Below, piece after piece: positions 1-6,792 of a stretch of 10,164 nucleotides of DNA. The notes below the pieces were generated by a model. It was not told the origin of the DNA. It worked only from the letters and a program-made list of their open reading frames with translations, and made no database searches. Within the stretch, counting starts at the first letter, position 1; every line of letters begins with the position of its first letter. Position numbers and translations under genes: made by a program. Source of the DNA: JBHELT01 sp046262935 (GTDB lineage: Bacteria > Actinomycetota > CADDZG01 > JAHWKV01); the NCBI GenBank assembly GCA_046262935.1, contig JBHELT010000058.1:1-10164 (forward strand). Direction: 5' to 3'.

Positions 1-105
1 CGCCCTTTCTCTGCTTTCGGGCTCGCTGGCCGTGGTCGGGTACGCCGAGCTTTGGCGTCGGGCCACCCACAGCGCCATTGGACCAGGGTAGTCAGGATCC
101 CGCGG

Positions 106-1131
106 ATGGCGACCAATCGAGCCGATGGGCAAGCCTCGATGTCAATTGGCTCGGTCATACGCTGGCTGCTCGATTCTGACCCTTCGATCCGCTGGCAGGT
201 GATGCGCGACCTGATCCACGCGCCATCCGATGAAGTCGCGGCTGAACGGACTCGTGTCGCAACCGAGGGGGCCGGCGCGCGGTTACTCTCCCTACAAGCC
301 CGTGACGGCCGTTGGGGTGGTGCTGCCTGGAACCACGGCTGGGATTCGACGATGCACGTCTTGCTGCTCCTGCGTGACATGGGTCTGGATCCCTCAAGTG
401 CCGAGGCACGCCGCGCGGTGCAGCTCGTCCGGGACAATGTGACTTGGCAGGGATGCGGCCCAGAAGAATGCGCAACGAATACGTTCTTCATGGGCGAGGT
501 CGAGCCTTGCATCAATGCCCAGGTGGTTTTGAGCGGTGCCTACTTCGGCCAAGACGTCGATGCCCTCATCCACCGCCTGCTCGGAGAGCAGCTGTCCGAT
601 GGCGGCTGGAACTGTGAAGCACCTCATGCATCGAGCCGTTCATCGTTCAACACCACCATCTGCGTGCTCGAGGCCCTGCTCGAATACGAACGCTCAGGCA
701 ATGACTCTCCGGCCTTGACCCAGGCCCGCCTGCGAGGGCAGGAATACATGCTCGAGCGGCAACTCTTGCGCCGCCAGTCTACGGGAGAACCGATCGACAA
801 GGATCGCAAGAGCGGGGCTGCGTGGACGCGATTCGCCTTCCCAACGTGGTGGCACTATGACGTCCTGCGCGGCCTCGAATACCTGCGCAGCGCCGGCGTC
901 ACGCCGGACGCACGCATGACCGAAGCGATCGAGCTCGTTGTATCCAAGCGCGACCGTGACGGGCGATGGTCACTCGACGCACGCTATCCCGGCGTGATGC
1001 CGGTCGCGATAGACGAAGACGAGGGCAAACCCAGCCGGTGGAACACCCTGCGCGCCCTGCGAGTGCTGGATTGGTATTCATCCGGAAAAGTAGAACCTGT
1101 CGGGACCCATCCACGGAAGTTGCCAAAGTAG
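106..1131 (+). CDS. Squalene-cyclase-like alpha/alpha-toroid protein, function unknown
   Basis: The 341-residue product resembles the prenyltransferase/squalene-cyclase toroid superfamily. It carries repeated QW-like motifs: QARDGRWGG at residues 64-72, QLSDGGWNC at 162-170 and DRDGRW at 283-288. It also has the N-terminal IRWQVMRDL (about 28-36) and the C-terminal SRWNTLRALRVL (about 310-321) that I associate with a widespread actinobacterial family annotated as squalene cyclase or hypothetical. It lacks an obvious DxDD acid motif at a cyclase-like position, so hopene or squalene cyclisation is not supported. There is no signal peptide or membrane segment, so it is probably cytosolic. Five Cys (117, 122, 135, 170, 186) lie in the middle third and might bind metal; that is inference. 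ATG 106 is chosen because AGGA at 94-97 precedes it by 8 nt. ATG 139 (330 aa) and TTG 52 are alternatives. A cyclase gene follows after 31 bp on the same strand, so the two are probably co-transcribed. Confidence 0.8.
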   Translation: MATNRADGQASMSIGSVIRWLLDSDPSIRWQVMRDLIHAPSDEVAAERTRVATEGAGARLLSLQARDGRWGGAAWNHGWDSTMHVLLLLRDMGLDPSSAEARRAVQLVRDNVTWQGCGPEECATNTFFMGEVEPCINAQVVLSGAYFGQDVDALIHRLLGEQLSDGGWNCEAPHASSRSSFNTTICVLEALLEYERSGNDSPALTQARLRGQEYMLERQLLRRQSTGEPIDKDRKSGAAWTRFAFPTWWHYDVLRGLEYLRSAGVTPDARMTEAIELVVSKRDRDGRWSLDARYPGVMPVAIDEDEGKPSRWNTLRALRVLDWYSSGKVEPVGTHPRKLPK

Positions 1132-1162
1132 GCCCAACGTAGCCCCAACATAGGATGGCTGG

Positions 1163-2137
1163 ATGGAACCTTCCGACGAGATAGAGCAGGCGATGCTCGA
1201 AACCATCCGGGTACTCCTCAAGACCGGATGGGACGAAGCCGCATGGAAAGCGATATGGTCCGCGCGCCCTGGCATCCTTTCGCTTGGCACCGACCCTCGC
1301 GAATGGTGGGACGACCCGGATAAAGTCGTCTCCCTGCACATGCGGCAAGTTACCGAGCGCGGCACCGCCACAACGTCCAATGAGAAACTCGTCGCATTTC
1401 AGGAAGGAAGCGCTGGATGGGCGGTTTGGTCTGGCGATGTCGACTGGGTAGGTGGCCAAGCCACAGCCCTACGAGTTACTGGCATCTTTCACCTCGAGCG
1501 AGCTGAGTGGAAGCTGGTTCATCAGCATCGCTCCTTCGCAGTCCTGAACGAGGTCTACGGCGTCCAACTCACCACTAATTTGGACACTATCGCCGAGGAA
1601 GTTGGCCGAGAGCAGCGCGACCTTAGCCATATCGCAGCACCGAACGGAACCGTGACGATCCTTTTCACAGACATCGAAAGATCCACGGAGCTAACAGAGA
1701 GTCTCGGTGACAAGCTGTGGATGGAAGTCCTTCGCGAACACGATGAGATCGTGAGAGATCACGCGGCTCGCAACGAGGGGTTCATCGTGAAGTCCCAAGG
1801 GGACGGTTTCATGATCGCATTTCGGTCTGCGCGAGAAGCTCTGCACTGTGCCATGGACATTCAACGCACATTCACCTCAAGGGACCTAGGACTCAAGGTA
1901 CGAGTGGGAGTCCACACCGGCGAGGCGATCCGCGAGGAGGACGACTTCTACGGCAAGGCCGTCATTTTGGCAGCAAGGGTAGCCGCCCGTGCTCGCGGTG
2001 GAGAGATCTTGGCATCTTCGCTCGTCCAGCAGTTGGTAGAAGGCACCGGGGAATTCTCATTCGAACAGTCGTTAGAGATTCACCTCAAGGGCTTGAAGGG
2101 CCAGCACCTTGTTGCGCCTCTTCGTTGGCAACCCTGA
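1163..2137 (+). CDS. NTF2-like (SnoaL-like) domain fused to class III adenylate/guanylate cyclase domain
   Basis: A 324-residue soluble protein. Residues about 5-130 look like an NTF2-like/SnoaL_3 domain (ending in RVTGIFHLERAEWKLVHQHRSF-type strands), a fold that often binds small ligands. Residues about 160-320 are a class III nucleotide cyclase domain that would make cAMP or cGMP from ATP or GTP. The metal-binding Asp are D170 in ILFTDIERS and D214 in KSQGDGFM. K210 and D261 fall, by spacing, at the purine-specifying positions, and R272 at the transition-state Arg. The usual Asn four residues before that Arg is I268 (AVILAAR). I recall such an Ile in a known bacterial subgroup, but its catalytic effect is uncertain. 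No transmembrane segment is visible, so this would be a cytosolic sensor-cyclase. The start at ATG 1163 has AGGA at 1152-1155. It lies 31 bp downstream of the toroid-protein gene. Confidence 0.9.
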   Translation: MEPSDEIEQAMLETIRVLLKTGWDEAAWKAIWSARPGILSLGTDPREWWDDPDKVVSLHMRQVTERGTATTSNEKLVAFQEGSAGWAVWSGDVDWVGGQATALRVTGIFHLERAEWKLVHQHRSFAVLNEVYGVQLTTNLDTIAEEVGREQRDLSHIAAPNGTVTILFTDIERSTELTESLGDKLWMEVLREHDEIVRDHAARNEGFIVKSQGDGFMIAFRSAREALHCAMDIQRTFTSRDLGLKVRVGVHTGEAIREEDDFYGKAVILAARVAARARGGEILASSLVQQLVEGTGEFSFEQSLEIHLKGLKGQHLVAPLRWQP

Positions 2138-2164
2138 ACACGTAGGTATTATCTTCAGGCAGGG

Positions 2165-2251
2165 ATGCGCAAAGCGATGATTGCAACGATGGGCGAGATC
2201 GTGGGCTTCCTTGGCATATTCACGTGCATGGTGATCCTGAACTTCAGCTAA
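2165..2251 (+). CDS. Possible 28-residue membrane microprotein
   Basis: A short reading frame starts at ATG 2165 with an RK pair at residues 2-3, continues as a hydrophobic stretch (residues about 11-26, including GFLGIFTCMVILNF) and ends at TAA 2249-2251. This is the layout of a single-pass membrane microprotein with a cytoplasmic positive N-terminus. AGG at 2156-2158 and GGG at 2162-2164 lie just upstream, but neither is an ideal ribosome binding site; ATG 2177 is an alternative start. It begins 27 bp after the cyclase gene, so it could be its third cistron. It overlaps the stop of the convergent STAND regulator by 3 bp. A frame this short can arise by chance, and I recognise no homologue. 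Confidence 0.3.
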   Translation: MRKAMIATMGEIVGFLGIFTCMVILNFS

Positions 2252-4599
2252 ACGGCCGCCGTGCTTAGCCCTTCGATCGTCTCTTCTATGGTGGTGGCTT
2301 TTCCTGCTTCGAAAGCGTCCGTCCAGACTTTGGCGCCCAGCATCTCCTTACCGATATCAACGAACGGCTCCATAGTTGCGCGGTCAAATCGATATTGCTT
2401 CGCGGCCAAACTTTCCCGCAGAGCCGCGGCGGCCCCCACTAGCCGAGCCGACCTGATGCAGGATTCGCGCACCCTTCTTGCCGAGCTCGTTGATGCCAAT
2501 CCCTCGAGTGCCTCTGCCACTCCCTGAAGGTCCTCCACTTCCCAGGACACTTCTAGGTTCTGGGTGAATCGAGTCTCGGCGCCGTCTAACTCTCCTCGTA
2601 TCAGCGCTACCCATCCCAGGTAACCATCGCATCTGGCGACGAAGTTTCTGTCGCCTATCTCTTGATAAAGGGCCTGCGCTCTGTTGATCATCTCTTGCCC
2701 ACCCTCGGGATCCCCCGCATGTATCTTCGCTTGCCCGAGGTTCATGTGTGATGTCGCGACCACCCAGCTGGTTGGTATGTCTTTGCACAGCTCTAGGGCA
2801 CCGCCAAACGATTCGAGCGCCTTGTTGAAATAGCCTTCGGACATCTGGATCATTCCTCGCACGGTCAACGCGTTTCGTTCGTCGATGGGTCGCCTTGTGC
2901 TGCGTGCCAACAAAGCGAGTTCGTCACTAAGCCGCAGTCCGTCATCGAAATCACCCTGGACGAACGCCAGCCAACCCGCACCCCACAACGCTCTTGCGCG
3001 CAGTGGATGAGAGCCGGAATCGTCGAGCGATAGGGCTGCGCGCAGCCACCGTCTTCCTTCGGAGAAATAACCTTGCCTCCTCCAGAACTGCCAGATCGAT
3101 CCGCTGAGGCGAACCGCGCGCTCGAAGTCGTATGTGTCCATGAACCATCCAAGCGCGGCTCGAAGATTGTCGTGATCGTCTTCCAGGCGGCGGAACCACT
3201 GCTTTGCGTCCGGACCAGAAATCTCAGACTCCGCCGACTCCCCCAGTTTCAAGAAGTATGCCGCGTGACTCTCTTTCGCCGCGTCTAACTCCTCCGACTG
3301 GCGCAACAGTTCGGAGGCAAACTCCCGAATAACGTCGAGCATCGAATAACGCTGCACCCCTTTCATCGGGTCGCTGAGGTAAACCAGGTTCTTATCGACG
3401 AGCGCGCTCATGCTCGCGACGAGAGAGGATTCGTCTGATCCTCGGATCGCCCCGGCAGACTCAAGCGTCCAGCCTCCGGCGAATACGCCCAAGTTTCGCA
3501 AGAGCGATCGCTCTTGTGGGATGAGAAGGTCGTAGCTCCATGCGATCGCATCTCGCATTGTTTGTTGGCGCCTCGGCAGATCGCGTTGCCCGCCAGTCAA
3601 GACATTGAGCGCTCGATCCAATTGATCGTTCAGATCCTCGAGCGAAAGGTGTTTGACGCGTGCCGCCGCAAGCTCGATCGCCAATGGAAGACCACCAAGA
3701 CGCACGCAGATCTCACCGATGAAAGTCGCTGACTCGTCATCGAAACGAAGATCTCCCCTAACGGCCCGAGCGCGCTCGACAAACATCTGGATGGCCGAGT
3801 GCGATAGCAGGCCTTCGCCGGAAGTTTCCTCATCGCGGCCCGGCAGTTCAAGAGCCGGGACGATCACCTCGTGCTCTCCCATCAGCCGCAGCACCTCGCG
3901 GCTCGTCACCAAGATCTTTAGTCCTAGGTTCTGTGACAAAAGCTGGCTCACCAAGGGAGCTGCATCGATGACGTGCTCGAAAGTATCCAGAACGAGCAGG
4001 GATCGGGGGCCAAGCGCCTGGGCGATCGATGAAACGAGTGACTCCTCGGGAGAAGTAACGCCGATGAAGACCGCCAGTGTCGATGCGACCAGCCCCGGAT
4101 CCGATACCGAGCTGAGCGGCACAAAAACCACGCGCTGCCCCTGCTGCAAAGCACGTCGGGCAGCTTCGATGGCAAGGCGCGTCTTACCTATTCCGCCCGG
4201 CCCGGTGATGGTAAGCAACCGGATCTGTTCATTAGACAATGCGCGATCGATCAGTTCGATCTCGCGTTCGCGACCGATCAGTTGCGTAGCAGGGATCGGA
4301 ATAGGAGAAGCAGCAGTTTCTGTCGGCCCCCGGCGCGCACCCTTCCTCGCTGCGGTTCCGAATGCGCGTGACTCCTCTGTGCCCAATTCCAGGGCCGTCG
4401 CCAACCGCTCCGCCGTGTCCTGATAGACGGAGGTCCGAAGGCCTCGTTCGATGTCGCTGATGGTGCGGGTGCTGACTCCCGCATGCTCAGCCAACTCCTC
4501 CTGAGTCATCCCCGCGTTACGACGCAGACGCCGAAGTAAGCGGTCGAAATGACCGTCGAAGACTTCCGATGAAGACACTTGCCCAGCTCGCTCGCTCAA
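2248..4599 (-). CDS. XRE-family HTH / STAND (NB-ARC-like) ATPase / TPR transcriptional regulator
   Basis: A 783-residue predicted cytosolic signal-transduction regulator. Residues about 18-75 form a Cro/C1-type helix-turn-helix (core MTQEELAEHAGVSTRTISDI at 31-50). Next comes a STAND P-loop NTPase: Walker A GPGGIGKT at 133-140, Walker B LLVLDTFEHV at 201-210, sensor-like LVTSRE at 230-235 and the NB-ARC GLPLA motif at 303-307. A winged-helix segment with YSMLDVIREFA at 418-428 follows. About 470-700 is alpha-helical with TPR-like repeats, ending in ARLVGAAAALRE at 718-729, as in many actinobacterial LuxR/BTAD-like STAND proteins. In this class, ligand or partner binding to the C-terminal repeats typically gates nucleotide-dependent oligomerisation and DNA binding. 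The start is TTG 4597-4599, backed by GAGG at 4607-4610 seven nt upstream. It is divergent from the SnoaL-cupin pair, its likely target, and may also autoregulate. Ligand and operator are unknown. Confidence 0.9.
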   Translation of the reverse strand: MSERAGQVSSSEVFDGHFDRLLRRLRRNAGMTQEELAEHAGVSTRTISDIERGLRTSVYQDTAERLATALELGTEESRAFGTAARKGARRGPTETAASPIPIPATQLIGREREIELIDRALSNEQIRLLTITGPGGIGKTRLAIEAARRALQQGQRVVFVPLSSVSDPGLVASTLAVFIGVTSPEESLVSSIAQALGPRSLLVLDTFEHVIDAAPLVSQLLSQNLGLKILVTSREVLRLMGEHEVIVPALELPGRDEETSGEGLLSHSAIQMFVERARAVRGDLRFDDESATFIGEICVRLGGLPLAIELAAARVKHLSLEDLNDQLDRALNVLTGGQRDLPRRQQTMRDAIAWSYDLLIPQERSLLRNLGVFAGGWTLESAGAIRGSDESSLVASMSALVDKNLVYLSDPMKGVQRYSMLDVIREFASELLRQSEELDAAKESHAAYFLKLGESAESEISGPDAKQWFRRLEDDHDNLRAALGWFMDTYDFERAVRLSGSIWQFWRRQGYFSEGRRWLRAALSLDDSGSHPLRARALWGAGWLAFVQGDFDDGLRLSDELALLARSTRRPIDERNALTVRGMIQMSEGYFNKALESFGGALELCKDIPTSWVVATSHMNLGQAKIHAGDPEGGQEMINRAQALYQEIGDRNFVARCDGYLGWVALIRGELDGAETRFTQNLEVSWEVEDLQGVAEALEGLASTSSARRVRESCIRSARLVGAAAALRESLAAKQYRFDRATMEPFVDIGKEMLGAKVWTDAFEAGKATTIEETIEGLSTAAV

Positions 4600-4606
4600 A
4601 CCAGAT

Positions 4607-4610
4607 CCTC
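4607..4610 (-). promoter_or_regulatory. Ribosome binding site deciding the TTG start of the STAND regulator
   Basis: On the minus strand GAGG sits 7 nt before TTG 4597-4599. It supports that non-ATG start, which also leaves a complete HTH domain. Confidence 0.6.
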
Positions 4611-4655
4611 AAAAAAGGACAGTCTGACGCCAAATCCTGATCAGTCCAGGCTTAG

Positions 4656-4670
4656 CCCGGCCCGGCCCGG
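4656..4670. repeat. Three tandem CCCGG units
   Basis: CCCGG is repeated three times without interruption between the two diverging genes. CCGG is itself self-complementary, so the stretch can pair locally. It may be a protein-binding site or only a low-complexity slip product. Confidence 0.6.
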
Positions 4671-4725
4671 TCACCCTTTTGATACTCGGTGGGTCAAGTC
4701 GGTGGACTTTTCGTGGCTCCCGCCC

Positions 4726-4758
4726 TGATCCGCATGAATAATCCCTTCAATCGGATCA
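4726..4758. repeat. 7-bp inverted repeat in the SnoaL leader
   Basis: TGATCCG at 4726-4732 is matched exactly by CGGATCA at 4752-4758, with a 19-nt spacer. It ends 7 nt before the SnoaL ribosome binding site. The half-site centres are 26 bp apart, compatible with a dimeric regulator or with a loose mRNA hairpin. Confidence 0.5.
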
Positions 4759-4765
4759 ACCAGCC

Positions 4766-4773
4766 GAAAGGAG
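4766..4773 (+). promoter_or_regulatory. Ribosome binding site deciding the SnoaL-like start
   Basis: GAAAGGAG lies 8 nt before ATG 4782. It selects this start over an upstream in-frame start at 4689 that would add 31 residues with no family similarity. Confidence 0.8.
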
Positions 4774-4781
4774 AAGAACCA

Positions 4782-5207
4782 ATGTCCATCGAACAGAACA
4801 AGCAAGTTGCTCGAACGCTCTACGACGAAGTTCTCAACGGAGGCAAACTCGAGTTGTTGGACGAGTTAGCGACGTCGGATTACGAGGAGCACGATCCCCT
4901 TCCAGGTCAGGGAACAGGCCTTGAGGGGTTGAAGGACCGATTCCGTATCCTGACCACCGCGATCGATCAAACGTTTTTCCTGGAAGACGTCATCGCGGAA
5001 GGTGATCGAGTGGTTGTGCGTTGGAAAAACAAGGCCACGCACGTCGGGGAATTCGTTGGGATCCCCGCAACGGGCAAGGACTACTCCATCAACGGCATCG
5101 ATATCTACCGAGTCGAGGACGGCAAGTTGGCCGAGCACTGGCATGTGGTCGACCAGCTTTCGATGCTTCAGCAAGTAGGGATCATCCCGGGCCCTGAGGG
5201 ACGGTGA
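4782..5207 (+). CDS. SnoaL-like ester cyclase / polyketide-cyclase family protein
   Basis: The 141-residue product has the NTF2-like SnoaL fold pattern. It shows an N-terminal helix with NKQVARTLYDEVLNGG (6-21), EEHDPLPGQGTGLEGLK (35-51), AEGDRVVVRWKNKATHVGEF (72-91), GIPATGK (93-99) and the closing GKLAEHWHVVDQLSMLQQVG (114-133). H119 and D124 in the EHW...D motif match the catalytic-region residues of SnoaL-type cyclases. True SnoaL enzymes close aromatic polyketide rings by aldol condensation, but most stand-alone relatives have no known substrate and no polyketide synthase is present here. It is soluble, with no signal peptide. Its TGA overlaps the GTG of the cupin gene, so the two are translationally coupled. 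It faces the STAND regulator, which probably controls it. Confidence 0.88.
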   Translation: MSIEQNKQVARTLYDEVLNGGKLELLDELATSDYEEHDPLPGQGTGLEGLKDRFRILTTAIDQTFFLEDVIAEGDRVVVRWKNKATHVGEFVGIPATGKDYSINGIDIYRVEDGKLAEHWHVVDQLSMLQQVGIIPGPEGR

Positions 5208-5665
5208 CGATCGTGAGGAGTCGAGAGGAACTGGAGCCCGTCATCGTGACCGCAGATGAGGGGAAGGCCATCGATGCAACACCAACCGGCGCGCTGGTGA
5301 CGATCAAATTCGGCAGCGATGCTACGAACGGATCGTTCTGCGTCTTCGAGAGTCGGCGGAGCCAGGGAGATACTAGGGGGCCCGGCATCCATGCCCACCC
5401 TGGATTCGACGAGGTCTTCTACGTGCTCGAAGGCGAGTACGAAATCACCATCGATGGTGACCAGGTGCTCGCAATTCCTGGGACGGCCGTGTTCGTTCCT
5501 CGGAGCCACTTTCACACCTTCGCCGCGACGGGACGCGCCGAATCGAAGATGCTTCACTTCGTGACACCGGGAGGCTTCGAACATTACTTCGAAGACTCGA
5601 TGGCCTCCTCTCAGCCAGGAGCCGCCGCATCCAAGTACGGGATCGTGTTCAAAGACGAGGCGTGA
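5204..5665 (+). CDS. Single-domain cupin protein
   Basis: The 153-residue product is a small cupin. Motif 1 is GIHAHPGFDEVFYVLEG (61-77), with metal-type ligands H63, H65 and E70. Motif 2 is GTAVFVPRSHFHTFAATG (93-110), with H104 as the fourth ligand. All four ligands of a mononuclear metal site are therefore present, as in cupin dioxygenases, isomerases and sugar epimerases. The substrate cannot be read from sequence. The start is GTG 5204, in a GTGA overlap with the SnoaL stop; GAGGG just upstream (5196-5200) could serve as the ribosome binding site. A second GTG at 5213 is possible. Coupling to a SnoaL-like protein suggests that the two act on the same small molecule. A strong terminator follows 15 bp after the stop. 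Confidence 0.88.
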   Translation: MTIVRSREELEPVIVTADEGKAIDATPTGALVTIKFGSDATNGSFCVFESRRSQGDTRGPGIHAHPGFDEVFYVLEGEYEITIDGDQVLAIPGTAVFVPRSHFHTFAATGRAESKMLHFVTPGGFEHYFEDSMASSQPGAAASKYGIVFKDEA

Positions 5666-5675
5666 CGCACGAGAC

Positions 5676-5719
5676 AAAAGGTGGGCCCCGATTCGATCAT
5701 CGGGGCCTACCGCCTTTTT
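5676..5719. terminator. Strong, probably bidirectional intrinsic terminator
   Basis: GGTGGGCCCCGAT at 5680-5692 pairs with ATCGGGGCCTACC at 5699-5711: a 13-bp stem with one G-U pair and a 6-nt loop. TTTTT follows at 5715-5719, and AAAA at 5676-5679 gives a T-run on the other strand. It lies between the convergent cupin and ice-binding-like genes and can serve both. Confidence 0.9.
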
Positions 5720-5735
5720 CTATTTCCGAAAGGCC

Positions 5736-6689
5736 TCAACCCCAGCGGCGCGCCTTACGACGGGGTTCATAACCTCTTGCCGCGATAGCTAACTTTGTCG
5801 AGGAAGTGCCTAGGAAGTTATAGAGGATCCCGACCAGGATCAGGCTGATCCCCAAGTATGTGGTTGGCCCTAGCGGCAGCCGCCCTCCCGTTCGAGGCAG
5901 AGCGCCAGTCGATGTGGTTGCAGTCGCAACGCGCGACCTGCGCCTTGTCGACCTGGTGCCGTTCGGCGTTGTTGTGCCCGCGCCACTGGGGGGCGCCGCC
6001 AGGCAACCCGATGCATCGATGGTGTTGGTGTCTAACGTGACCGCGGCGTTTCTTGCCAGCGCTCGGCCGAACAAGCTTGCACCGGTATTGAGGGTTATTG
6101 ACGCCAGTGCAAAGATGTTTCCGCGCAGAGTGGAGTTGGTTCCAAGAGTCGCCGAGCTTCCGACCTGCCAAAAGATGTTGCACTGACTGCCTCCATTTAC
6201 GAAGACGACATTGCTGTTCGATGCGGTGATCAACGTAGATGCCGTTTTGAAGATCCAGACCGCGTTGGGGTCCCCCTCCGCATCGAGCGTCAGGGTCCCC
6301 GTGATCTGGAACGTGCCGTCGACCGAGTTATAGACGCCATGCTTGAGATTTTGCCCGCCAAGTTCCGTAGCGATGGTGGTAACAGGCGTTCGCCCTGCGG
6401 CATCGTTATACGCGGTCACTAATGCATCTTTCGCCCCCGCGGTATATGAAGGGTTGATCGTGCCGTTCTGCACAGTTCCTGGCGGGAACCCAGTAACTGC
6501 ACCATTAGGGTGCGACCCAAGGTCCCCTTTAACAACGGTGGCCCCCGCATTGGTTATCCCTGAACCAGCCAGAACTGCGAAGCTGCCTGCGGTCCCAAGG
6601 CCCACCGTCGCTATGTGGTTCGCCTGCGCAGGAGCGGCCATAAGCACCACGAGTACCAGTGCCACGACAGCCGTCTTCTGGATCTTCAT
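5736..6689 (-). CDS. Secreted ice-binding-like (DUF3494) protein with LPRTG sorting signal
   Basis: A 317-residue precursor. Residues 1-23 are a Sec signal peptide (KIQK, a hydrophobic core, then APAQA before N24). Residues about 30-229 match the DUF3494 ice-binding-like beta-solenoid: GSFAVLAGSGITNAG (35-49), KGDLGSHPNGAVTGFPPG (54-71), DPNAVWIFKTASTL (140-153), NIFWQVGSSATLGTNS (171-186) and GNIFALASITLNTGASLFGRAL (190-211). C170 and C229 could form a disulfide. A Thr/Ser/Arg-rich linker leads to LPRTG (264-268), then a hydrophobic segment (about 273-294) and an Arg/Lys-rich tail. A sortase would thus anchor it to the cell wall. The tail is longer (about 23 residues) than in most sorting signals, so simple membrane anchoring is an alternative. 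The family includes proven antifreeze and recrystallisation-inhibiting proteins, but also adhesin-like members; activity here is not shown. The start has a perfect GGAGGT (6695-6700). Confidence 0.9.
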   Translation of the reverse strand: MKIQKTAVVALVLVVLMAAPAQANHIATVGLGTAGSFAVLAGSGITNAGATVVKGDLGSHPNGAVTGFPPGTVQNGTINPSYTAGAKDALVTAYNDAAGRTPVTTIATELGGQNLKHGVYNSVDGTFQITGTLTLDAEGDPNAVWIFKTASTLITASNSNVVFVNGGSQCNIFWQVGSSATLGTNSTLRGNIFALASITLNTGASLFGRALARNAAVTLDTNTIDASGCLAAPPSGAGTTTPNGTRSTRRRSRVATATTSTGALPRTGGRLPLGPTTYLGISLILVGILYNFLGTSSTKLAIAARGYEPRRKARRWG

Positions 6690-6694
6690 TAGCC

Positions 6695-6700
6695 ACCTCC
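6695..6700 (-). promoter_or_regulatory. Consensus ribosome binding site of the ice-binding-like gene
   Basis: On the minus strand GGAGGT lies 5 nt before ATG 6689, which suggests strong translation of the secreted protein. Confidence 0.75.
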
Positions 6701-6792
6701 CCTAGTCCTCCAATGCTAGCGGAGTCCAAGCCACCCCCTTGGATTTGCCTTGGGATAAGAAGCGTCGCGCGGCCGGGAATAGGAAAGGGGGT

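Larger units (their letters stand above)
4600..4781. promoter_or_regulatory. Divergent intergenic region, presumed promoters and operators for the STAND regulator and SnoaL-cupin genes
   Basis: This stretch separates two diverging start codons and must hold both promoters, but I see no convincing sigma70-type -35/-10 pair. A lone TTGATA at 4679-4684 has no good -10 partner. It contains a perfect 8-bp palindrome CTGATCAG (4637-4644) and three tandem CCCGG units (4656-4670). It also contains a 7-bp inverted repeat, TGATCCG at 4726-4732 with CGGATCA at 4752-4758. Any of these could be the regulator's binding site, which is inference. Confidence 0.5.

Noticed and set aside
52..105. Extension of the toroid protein to TTG 52
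   Set aside because: The added 18 residues have no family-like pattern and no clear ribosome binding site, whereas ATG 106 has AGGA at good spacing.
899..1459. 186-codon open frame on the minus strand
   Set aside because: It runs across the ends of two well-supported plus-strand genes and its product shows no domain; it is a by-product of GC-rich codon use.
3653..4423. 256-codon open frame on the plus strand inside the STAND regulator
   Set aside because: It is antisense to a protein with intact HTH and Walker motifs. Its product is Ser/Arg/Pro-rich with no recognisable domain.
5168..5677. 169-codon open frame on the minus strand
   Set aside because: It is antisense to the cupin gene, which has all four metal ligands, and would begin inside the terminator stem region.
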